A stretch of 9,565 nucleotides of DNA. It comes from Candidatus Microgenomates bacterium (lineage in GTDB: Bacteria > Patescibacteriota > Microgenomatia > 2-02-FULL-39-11). Location of the stretch: NCBI GenBank assembly GCA_022866885.1, contig JALHWS010000121.1, positions 1 to 9,565 of the forward strand, in the 5' to 3' direction. Shown piece by piece: positions 1 to 5,534 of this stretch. The number at the start of each line of letters is the position of its first letter. Within the stretch, counting starts at the first letter, position 1. The notes below the pieces were generated by a model, which saw only the letters and a program-made list of their open reading frames with translations, was not told where the DNA came from and did not search any database. Position numbers and translations under genes: made by a program.

Positions 1-576
1 GGTTTTGATCTGGCCTCAACTGAAGACTATGATGTAATAATTCTCGATCTTATGCTCCCCGGCTTGAGCGGTCTTGAAATCTGCAAAAAGCTTCGGAAGG
101 AAAAAATCCACACGCCTATTTTGATCTTAACTGCCAAAGGCGAGTTAAATGATAAAGTCGACGGCCTTAACTCCGGCGCCGACGACTATCTCGTCAAGCC
201 TTTTGCTTTTGAGGAGCTACTGGCCCGCTTGAGAGCTCTTACCAGACGGCCGAAAAATACCCTTCACTTGGTTTTAAGTTATCAGGACTTAAGCCTCAAT
301 GCCCAGTCTTTCGAAGTCAAACGCGGCCAGCAAACAATTCTCCTTTCTAAAAAAGAGTTTGCCCTCCTGGAATACCTGCTTCGACATCCGGAAGTCATCC
401 TCACCAAAGAACAGATCACCGGGCATGTCTGGAATTATGACGCCGATATTTTGCCCAACACGGTGGAAGTTTATATCGGGTACCTGCGCAGTAAAATCGA
501 TAAACCGTTTAAAAATAAACCGGCTCTGATCCAGACAGTCAGAGGCTTCGGTTACAAAATTGGAGTAAAATCATAA
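1..576 (+). CDS. OmpR/PhoB-family response regulator, 5'-truncated by the window edge
   Basis: Cytoplasmic transcription factor of a two-component system. The frame is open from base 1, so the visible part is 191 residues and roughly 35 N-terminal residues, including the acidic pocket, lie outside the window. The phosphoacceptor aspartate is codon 46-48, in the sequence ILDLMLPG. The conserved Thr (in ILTAKG, fragment residue 44) and Lys (in LVKPF, residue 66) of the receiver domain follow. A winged-helix DNA-binding domain fills about residues 90-190 and ends with the typical TVRGFGYKI wing. The kinase gene starts 3 bp after its stop, so the two are co-transcribed. It is the obvious candidate to bind the direct repeats at 1614-1632 and 5428-5446. 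The family call is secure; the targets are inferred. Confidence 0.95.
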   Translation, partial: GFDLASTEDYDVIILDLMLPGLSGLEICKKLRKEKIHTPILILTAKGELNDKVDGLNSGADDYLVKPFAFEELLARLRALTRRPKNTLHLVLSYQDLSLNAQSFEVKRGQQTILLSKKEFALLEYLLRHPEVILTKEQITGHVWNYDADILPNTVEVYIGYLRSKIDKPFKNKPALIQTVRGFGYKIGVKS

Positions 577-579
577 AGT

Positions 580-1611
580 ATGTTTAAATTCGCCAGAATC
601 AAACTGACCGCCTGGTATCTTCTGATTATTATGGTGATCAGTCTCTCTTTCTCCTGTGCAGTCTTTCGGATATTGACCGTTGAACTGGACAGAGTCGCCC
701 AACTGCAAAGATTTCGGATTGAACACCGGTTGCCCGAGCGACTTCGGATTATTCCTCCTTCTGATATCAGTGACGAACTGCAACAGGCCTTGTTTTTGGA
801 TCCCGATTTGATCAACGAAACCAAAAACCGCCTGATGTTTACTTTAGCTTTTATAAACTTGGGTATTTTGGGAGGAAGCGCACTGGCCGGATATTTTTTA
901 GCCGGCCGGACTCTGCGGCCGATTGCCCAAATGGTTGAAGAGCAGAAACGTTTTGTGGCCGATGCTTCCCATGAACTGCGGACTCCCCTTTCGGCGATCA
1001 AAACGGAAACGGAAGTGTCTTTAAGGGACAAAAAACTTGACTTGCTATCAGCCAAAAAGTTACTTAACAGCAACCTCGAGGAAATCGACAAACTGAAATC
1101 GCTGACGGATTATTTCCTGACTTTAAGCCAATACCAAAATACCAACACCCAACTGCCTTTTGAGAAATTCTACCTGTCAGAAACAGTTTTTGAAGTCTGC
1201 CGCAGACTGCAAAAGCTGGCCAAGGGAAAAAAGATAACCATTGCCAAAAACCTCCGGAAAATCTCAATCGAAGCCAATAAAGCGAGTATTGCTGAACTGA
1301 TTACCATCCTGATTGATAATGCCATTAAATATAGTCATGACAACGGCCGGGTAAAAATTTCTTTGGAAGAAAAAAGGGGTCACGCGGAAATTACGGTCGA
1401 AGATAAGGGTGTTGGCATAAAAACAAATGATCTCCCCTATATTTTTAACCGTTTTTATCAGGCTGATTCTTCCAGAACAAAAAATGTCGTCAAAGGTTAC
1501 GGTTTGGGACTGGCCATCGCCAAAAGCATCGTCGAACTGCACTGGGGAAAAATCACCGTTAAAAGCACGGTGAATAAAGGTTCGAAATTCAGCGTTTCTT
1601 TACCCAAATGA
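580..1611 (+). CDS. Membrane sensor histidine kinase
   Basis: Partner of the preceding response regulator: it autophosphorylates on histidine and passes the phosphate to the regulator. Of 343 residues, two membrane segments lie at about 10-32 and 86-108, leaving an extracytoplasmic loop of only about 50 residues, too small for most folded ligand-binding domains. The H-box is VADASHELRTPL with His131; the N-box is LIDNAIKYS with Asn247; the G1 box is DKGVGI (275-280), the F-box FNRFYQAD (289-296) and the G2 box GYGLGLAI (306-313), so the catalytic core is complete. Only about 20 residues separate the second membrane segment from the H-box, so a full HAMP linker is absent, as in several Gram-positive-type kinases of this class. 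The start is ATG 3 bp after the regulator stop, with a weak GGAG at 562-565. The gene ends in TGA. The signal is unknown; the downstream exporter suggests envelope or export stress. Confidence 0.95.
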   Translation: MFKFARIKLTAWYLLIIMVISLSFSCAVFRILTVELDRVAQLQRFRIEHRLPERLRIIPPSDISDELQQALFLDPDLINETKNRLMFTLAFINLGILGGSALAGYFLAGRTLRPIAQMVEEQKRFVADASHELRTPLSAIKTETEVSLRDKKLDLLSAKKLLNSNLEEIDKLKSLTDYFLTLSQYQNTNTQLPFEKFYLSETVFEVCRRLQKLAKGKKITIAKNLRKISIEANKASIAELITILIDNAIKYSHDNGRVKISLEEKRGHAEITVEDKGVGIKTNDLPYIFNRFYQADSSRTKNVVKGYGLGLAIAKSIVELHWGKITVKSTVNKGSKFSVSLPK

Positions 1612-1613
1612 TA

Positions 1614-1632
1614 TTTTAAGCATTTTCTCAGC
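1614..1632 (+). promoter_or_regulatory. Putative response-regulator operator 1 (tandem 11-bp direct repeat)
   Basis: Two half-sites, TTTTAAGC at 1614-1621 and TTCTCAGC at 1625-1632, start exactly 11 bp apart and agree at 6 of 8 positions. The surrounding 22 bases (1613-1634) match 5427-5448 at 19 positions, and all three differences are transitions. One-turn spacing of direct half-sites is typical of OmpR-family dimers. The site lies between the kinase stop and the adaptor start, so it could give the exporter genes their own regulated promoter. Binding by the neighbouring regulator is inferred. Confidence 0.6.
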
Positions 1633-1636
1633 TTAG

Positions 1637-1653
1637 TTTAATAAATTACCACC
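1637..1653 (+). promoter_or_regulatory. Weak -10-like element before the adaptor gene, possible leaderless start
   Basis: Aligning this region with the second copy of the operator places TAAATT (1642-1647) where the other copy has TATAAT, 9 bases after the second half-site. TTTAAT at 1637-1642 is an alternative. No ribosome-binding site precedes ATG 1654, and a start 6-7 bases after the -10 would fall at or next to that ATG. No good -35 is visible, as expected for an activator-dependent promoter. Confidence 0.4.
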
Positions 1654-2940
1654 ATGAAAAACGAAAAGAGCTTTTTTGACCGGCTAAAACAACATTTTAA
1701 AAATCGGATCATTCTGGCGGTAGCGGTTATCGTGATCGTTTTTGCCGCCGTATCCGTCTGGCGTCTTAAAAGCAGTCAGTCGCAACAAGTCCAATACCAG
1801 ACCGCAAAAGTGGAAAAAGGGACGCTTTCGATTATCGTTACCGCTTCCGGCCAGGTCTCCAAAGCCAACAGCGCCACCGTCGACACCAAAGCCTCGGGAG
1901 TCGTTCGCAAAGTTTATGTGGAAAACGACCAACAGGTGAAAACCGGAGACAAGATCGCCGAAATTGATTTGGATCTTGAAGGTAAACAAAGGGCTTCCTC
2001 CGCTTGGGGCAGTTACCAAAGCGCTAAAAATACTCTGGCGAACGCCAATATAAGTTATTATTCCATGCATTCCGATTTATTGACTAACTGGAAAACTTTC
2101 ATGGATTTGGCTCAAAGTTCGATGTACCAAAATTCCGATAAAACGCCAAACACTACCAATCGACAACTTCCACAATATATGAGCATTGATGATCTTTGGC
2201 TTTCAGTCGAAGCCAAGTATAAGCAGCAAGAAAATGTGGTCTCGCAAGCCCAAACTTCTCTCAATTCTACTTGGCTTTCCTATCAGCAAACTTCTTCAAC
2301 CGTTTATGCGCCAATCTCGGGCACCGTCACCGGCCTTTCACTTCAAATCGGTTCAGTTCTGACTGCCCAGTCCAATACTTCCGGCACAGCCACTTCACAA
2401 AAAATTGCCAGTATCCAAACTGATGCTTCTCCGGTTATATCTGTCAATCTCACCCAAATCGACACGCCGAAAGTGAAAGTCGGCAACAAAGCGACGCTTA
2501 CTATTGACGCTTTCCCCGGAAAAACTTTTACCGGAAAAGTCATCAGTATCGATACTATCGGTTCGGTCTCCTCCGGTGTCACCACCTACCCGGCGGTTAT
2601 CAAGCTCGATACCGAAGTCCCGGAGATTTTTTCCAATATGACTGCCTCGGCCAATATCATTACCCAAATAAAAAATGACGTTTTACTGGTGCCTTCAAGC
2701 ACCGTCCAAACCCAAAATGAACAAACCACTGTCCGGGTGATGAAAAACGGTCAAGTGAAGGAGGTCAATGTGGAAACCGGCCTTTCCTCAACGACACAAA
2801 CGGAGATCACTTCCGGCTTATCCGAAGGCGAGACGATCGTCACCAACGTCATCTCAAACGGCGGTACAACTTCGCAAAGAAGCGGCCAGACCCAGTCCGT
2901 CTTCGGCGGCGGCTTGGGCGGAGGAGTTTTCAGACGTTAA
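1654..2940 (+). CDS. MacA/HlyD-type efflux adaptor subunit (membrane fusion protein)
   Basis: Membrane-anchored adaptor of an ABC exporter, 428 residues, working outside the cytoplasmic membrane with the permease encoded two genes downstream. One N-terminal anchor at about 18-36 follows a basic stretch; no lipobox cysteine is seen. The two halves of the barrel-sandwich (lipoyl-like) domain lie at about 78-107 (ASGVVRKVYV, VKTGDKIAEID) and 216-237 (VYAPISGTVTGLSL). Between them is an approximately 105-residue, Gln/Ser-rich, mainly helical hairpin. The beta-barrel spans about 260-340 and the membrane-proximal domain about 340-400 (VLLVPSSTV, GLSEGETIV). The tail is Ser/Gln/Gly-rich and ends FGGGLGGGVFRR. 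In Gram-negative bacteria MacA links MacB to TolC. If this cell has a single membrane, the protein must instead act as an extracellular accessory. No TolC gene is visible. The exact substrate cannot be inferred. Confidence 0.9.
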   Translation: MKNEKSFFDRLKQHFKNRIILAVAVIVIVFAAVSVWRLKSSQSQQVQYQTAKVEKGTLSIIVTASGQVSKANSATVDTKASGVVRKVYVENDQQVKTGDKIAEIDLDLEGKQRASSAWGSYQSAKNTLANANISYYSMHSDLLTNWKTFMDLAQSSMYQNSDKTPNTTNRQLPQYMSIDDLWLSVEAKYKQQENVVSQAQTSLNSTWLSYQQTSSTVYAPISGTVTGLSLQIGSVLTAQSNTSGTATSQKIASIQTDASPVISVNLTQIDTPKVKVGNKATLTIDAFPGKTFTGKVISIDTIGSVSSGVTTYPAVIKLDTEVPEIFSNMTASANIITQIKNDVLLVPSSTVQTQNEQTTVRVMKNGQVKEVNVETGLSSTTQTEITSGLSEGETIVTNVISNGGTTSQRSGQTQSVFGGGLGGGVFRR

Positions 2941-2961
2941 TCAACATGAATACGAAATTCC

Positions 2962-3687
2962 ATGAACACAAAACCAATTATACAAACCAGTCATCTTTCC
3001 AAGATCTATAAAACCGGCACTTTGGAAACAATCGCCCTTGAAAATATTTCCTTCGAAATCCAAAAAGGCGAGTTTGTCGCCATCATGGGTCCTTCCGGTT
3101 CGGGCAAGTCAACCCTAATGCATATTTTAGGAGCTTTGGATAAACCAACTACAGGCATTTATCTCCTTGATGGAAAAAATGTGGAGAAACTGACGGATGA
3201 TGAACTGGCGGAGATCCGAAACCAAAAAATCGGTTTTATCTTCCAGGCTTATAACCTACTCCCCCGCACCACTGCTTTGAAAAATGTCATCTTACCGATG
3301 ATTTATGCCGGAGTACCCAAAGAAGAACGGATGGAAAAAGCCAAAAAATATTTAAACTTAGTTGGACTTTCCGATCGGATGGAACACACTTCAAATCAGC
3401 TGTCTGGTGGTCAACAGCAAAGGGTGGCTATTGCCCGGGCATTATCGATGAATCCGGCTATCCTTCTGGCGGACGAACCGACGGGCAATATTGCTTCCGT
3501 TCAGGCCGAAGAAATCATGGCGATTTTCCAAAAACTTAATGACGACGGACACACGATAGTTATGATCACCCATGAACACGATATTGCGCAGCACGCCAAA
3601 AGAATTATTCATATCCGTGACGGTAAAATCATTGAAGACGGCAACGGCCATAAGCAGAAGAAAATTCCTGCCTGCGCAGGCAGGTAA
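2962..3687 (+). CDS. MacB-type ABC transporter ATP-binding protein
   Basis: Cytoplasmic ATPase of the LolD/MacB/FtsE branch that powers the adjacent permease. Of 241 residues: Walker A GPSGSGKS (43-50), Q-loop Gln95 in GFIFQAYNLL, signature LSGGQQQR (147-154), Walker B ILLADEP (167-173) with catalytic Glu172, and H-loop His204 in MITHEHD. The D-loop is unusual: the family's usual GNLDS reads GNIAS (175-179), so the D-loop aspartate is an alanine. The C-terminal residues IPACAGR are encoded by a perfect 18-bp palindrome (3667-3684) and look like a late addition. ATPase and permease are separate genes, unlike the fused MacB of Proteobacteria. The gene starts 21 bp after the adaptor stop. No ribosome-binding site is clear, and an out-of-frame ATG at 2946 lies just upstream. 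Confidence 0.95.
   Translation: MNTKPIIQTSHLSKIYKTGTLETIALENISFEIQKGEFVAIMGPSGSGKSTLMHILGALDKPTTGIYLLDGKNVEKLTDDELAEIRNQKIGFIFQAYNLLPRTTALKNVILPMIYAGVPKEERMEKAKKYLNLVGLSDRMEHTSNQLSGGQQQRVAIARALSMNPAILLADEPTGNIASVQAEEIMAIFQKLNDDGHTIVMITHEHDIAQHAKRIIHIRDGKIIEDGNGHKQKKIPACAGR
3667..3684. repeat. Perfect 18-bp GC-rich palindrome inside the 3' end of the ATPase gene
   Basis: CCTGCCTGCGCAGGCAGG is identical to its reverse complement. As RNA it can fold into a 7-bp stem with a GCGC loop. It encodes PACAGR just before the TAA stop and includes the only Shine-Dalgarno-like bases (AGG, 3682-3684) before the permease ATG at 3690. I associate this kind of palindrome with dispersed repeats in Candidate Phyla Radiation genomes, but this window holds only one copy, so repetition cannot be shown here. 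No T-run follows, so it is not a standard terminator. Confidence 0.75.
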
Positions 3688-3689
3688 TT

Positions 3690-4913
3690 ATGGATTACTT
3701 AGAACTCTTTTTGGAAAGCATCGGAACATTAACTTTAAATAAAACCAGGACCGGCCTGGCGATCCTTGGTATCGTCATCGGTATCGGCAGCGTGATTGCG
3801 CTTGTTTCTTTGGGTCAGACCAGTCAACAGGCAATCCAATCGCAAATCGAGTCATTAGGTTCGAATTTACTGACTGTCAGACCGGGTTCAATCAACCAAA
3901 GCGGAGTGAGGGGCGCCGCCGGAGGCAGAACCACTTTGACTTTGGATGATGCCAAAGCCATTTCCAGCTCTCCACAAATAACTACTGTTAACAGTGTTTC
4001 TCCCGAATCTGAACAGCGGACTCAGGTCACCACCGGAGGGAACAACACCAACACCGAAATCATGGGTGTGGAACCTGTTTACGCCCAAGTCCACAATGTG
4101 ACAATGGCTTCCGGCAACTTTATCACCCAAACTGATGTCGACAGCATGACCAAAGTGGCGGTATTAGGCCCTCAGGTGGTAACCGATTTATTCGGTGAAG
4201 GTGCCAATCCCATCGGCCAATCGATCAGGGTAAAAGGGCAAACTTTGACGGTGATTGGCGTAACTACTTCAAAGGGAGGCACCGGATTTATGAACCAGGA
4301 TGATATTATTTACGTTCCTTTAACGACTGTCCAAAAACAGTTATTTGGCACCAATTATCTTTCCTCCATTGTGGTTGAGGCCAAAAGCGCCGAAGTGATG
4401 GTTGATGCCCAAGATGAAGTGGGATATCTGCTTCTTGCCCGCCATAACCTGAAGGATCCTGCTTCAGCTGATTTTTCCATCATGAACCAGCAGGATATCC
4501 TAAACACCGTTTCCGCCACCACTGGCACTTTTACGGCTCTTCTCTCCGGTATTGCCGCCATTTCTCTTTTGGTCGGCGGCATCGGCATCATGAATATTAT
4601 GCTGGTGACGGTCACTGAGAGAACGAGGGAAATTGGTCTACGGAAAGCCCTTGGGGCCAAGAAAAAAGTGATCACTGCCCAGTTTTTGATGGAATCGATA
4701 ATTCTGACTTTTTCAGGCGGGATTATCGGTGTCATTGTCGGGATCATTACTTCATACATCATTTCTGACCTTATCAATGCGGCTTTCGTAATCTCACCAA
4801 GCGCGATACTGCTTGCTTTTGCCGTTTCGGCCGGGATCGGGATATTATTCGGTTGGTATCCTGCCAATAAAGCTGCTAATCTCCAGCCGATTGAGGCACT
4901 CAGATATGAATAG
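3690..4913 (+). CDS. MacB-type ABC transporter permease
   Basis: Membrane subunit of the exporter, 407 residues, the usual length for this family. The topology is MacB-like: one membrane helix at about 20-42, a large extracytoplasmic MacB_PCD-type domain at about 45-275, then three helices at about 281-306, 331-358 and 369-390. The coupling segment VTERTREIGLRKALGA (308-323) is the family hallmark, as is the ending PANKAANLQPIEALRYE. MacB-type proteins do not move substrate through a membrane channel. They couple ATP hydrolysis to mechanical work on the outer side, together with the adaptor. It starts 2 bp after the ATPase stop, so translation is probably coupled. Related family members export peptides, macrolides or lipoproteins, and the sequence does not say which applies here. 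Confidence 0.95.
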   Translation: MDYLELFLESIGTLTLNKTRTGLAILGIVIGIGSVIALVSLGQTSQQAIQSQIESLGSNLLTVRPGSINQSGVRGAAGGRTTLTLDDAKAISSSPQITTVNSVSPESEQRTQVTTGGNNTNTEIMGVEPVYAQVHNVTMASGNFITQTDVDSMTKVAVLGPQVVTDLFGEGANPIGQSIRVKGQTLTVIGVTTSKGGTGFMNQDDIIYVPLTTVQKQLFGTNYLSSIVVEAKSAEVMVDAQDEVGYLLLARHNLKDPASADFSIMNQQDILNTVSATTGTFTALLSGIAAISLLVGGIGIMNIMLVTVTERTREIGLRKALGAKKKVITAQFLMESIILTFSGGIIGVIVGIITSYIISDLINAAFVISPSAILLAFAVSAGIGILFGWYPANKAANLQPIEALRYE

Positions 4914-4946
4914 CCCGAACAAATTTTTTCCAAAAATTTGAACGGG
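4914..4946 (+). other. Intercistronic RNA hairpin after the permease gene
   Basis: Immediately after the permease stop codon, CAAATTTTT (4920-4928) pairs perfectly with AAAAATTTG (4932-4940) across a 3-base loop. After a symmetric AA/AA internal bulge, CCCG (4914-4917) pairs with CGGG (4943-4946). The structure ends 3 bases before the strong ribosome-binding site of the next gene. No downstream U-tract is present, so a complete intrinsic terminator is unlikely; an mRNA-stabilising or partial termination element is more plausible. Confidence 0.65.
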
Positions 4947-4949
4947 TAA

Positions 4950-4958
4950 AGGAGGTGA
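4950..4958 (+). promoter_or_regulatory. Near-perfect Shine-Dalgarno site of the DUF5666-like gene
   Basis: AGGAGGTGA at 4950-4958 is almost fully complementary to the 16S rRNA 3' tail. It lies 7 bases before ATG 4966 (4 before TTG 4963), counted from the end of the match. It is far stronger than the site of any other gene in this operon, suggesting that this protein is made in excess of the transporter subunits. Confidence 0.8.
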
Positions 4959-4965
4959 ATAATTG

Positions 4966-5415
4966 ATGAAAAATAACAATATAGTGATTATCGTTATTAT
5001 TGCTCTTATCGTTGGTGCGGCCGGTTTCTTCGGCGGCATGAAATACCAGCAGTCCAAAGGAGGTGTCAATTTTTCCCGGCAATTTCCGGGCGGCACGAAT
5101 AACCGGCAAGGCGCAACCAATAATCAAGCAAGACTGGGAGGCAACGGCCGGCCGGTCACCGGAGAAATATTGAGTCTTGATGACAAGTCCATCACCGTCA
5201 AACTTCAGGACGGCTCAAGTAAAATCGTTTTGATTCCAGACAGCGCAATCATTAGTAAAACAGATCAGGGCTCAAAATCTGATTTGAAAAAAGGAGACAA
5301 AGTTGGGGTTTTTGGGACGGATAATACCGACGGCACCATTACTGCCCAGAATGTGCAATTGAATCCGGCTTTCCGCGGCGCGCAGGACAGACCACAACCT
5401 ACTGTTACGAAATAA
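4966..5415 (+). CDS. Membrane-anchored DUF5666-like protein of the exporter operon
   Basis: Small protein of 149 residues with one N-terminal membrane segment at about 6-27 (rich in Ile/Val, ending FFGGMKY), so the rest is exported but tethered. A Gly/Asn/Gln-rich linker at about 30-60 follows, then a compact beta-rich domain: GEILSLDDKSITVKLQDGSS, KIVLIPDSAIISK, LKKGDKVGVFG and DGTITAQNVQLNP. This order of short strands, with a 'D-G-T-x-T-A-x-x-V' end, matches the OB-like DUF5666 type. ATG 4966 was chosen; an in-frame TTG at 4963 would add one Met. A second copy of AAAGGAGGTG lies inside the gene (5056-5065). Placement directly after the permease suggests an accessory or sensing role in the same export complex, but the function is unknown. 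Confidence 0.8.
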   Translation: MKNNNIVIIVIIALIVGAAGFFGGMKYQQSKGGVNFSRQFPGGTNNRQGATNNQARLGGNGRPVTGEILSLDDKSITVKLQDGSSKIVLIPDSAIISKTDQGSKSDLKKGDKVGVFGTDNTDGTITAQNVQLNPAFRGAQDRPQPTVTK

Positions 5416-5427
5416 TCTCATTCTAAA

Positions 5428-5446
5428 TTCTAAGCGTTTTCTCAGT
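5428..5446 (+). promoter_or_regulatory. Putative response-regulator operator 2 (tandem 11-bp direct repeat)
   Basis: Half-sites TTCTAAGC (5428-5435) and TTCTCAGT (5439-5446) start 11 bp apart and match operator 1 in order, spacing and sequence (19 of 22 over the extended site). ATTCTAA also occurs twice in tandem at 5420-5433. The site replaces the -35 region of the TATAAT at 5456-5461, the position expected for an activator that contacts RNA polymerase directly. Confidence 0.65.
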
Positions 5447-5455
5447 TTGGAGAGA

Positions 5456-5461
5456 TATAAT
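5456..5461 (+). promoter_or_regulatory. Consensus -10 element of the acyltransferase promoter
   Basis: TATAAT is a perfect -10 hexamer. Bases 17 bp upstream (5433-5438, AGCGTT) do not resemble TTGACA, so the promoter probably depends on an activator at 5428-5446. Initiation near 5468 would leave an untranslated leader of about 67 nt, in which I see no clear structure and only a weak GATGAG before the start codon. Confidence 0.65.
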
Positions 5462-5534
5462 TTCCTCATACTACGTTAGCGGGTCTGGGTCGGTTTTGAT
5501 TTCAGTATGGTGATGATAAGATAAAAGATGAGAA

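Noticed and set aside
552..1091. Long open frame on the minus strand across the kinase gene
   Set aside because: It lies opposite a kinase with every catalytic motif in order, and its translation shows no domain, so it is a shadow frame.
2946..3011. Short ATG frame just before and overlapping the ATPase start, with CATGAAYAC repeated at 2945 and 2961
   Set aside because: Only 21 codons, no ribosome-binding site and no recognisable product; the in-frame ATPase start at 2962 explains the region.
3667..3684. Palindrome as a Rho-independent terminator
   Set aside because: No T-run follows on either strand, and the permease gene starts 5 bases later in the same operon.
4355..4933. 192-codon open frame on the minus strand across the permease
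   Set aside because: It mirrors the hydrophobic permease helices and their coupling motif; the plus-strand protein is clearly the real one.
5462..5534. Possible small gene or riboswitch before the acyltransferase
   Set aside because: Only a 5-codon ATG frame at 5507 and no convincing stems; treated as an ordinary leader.
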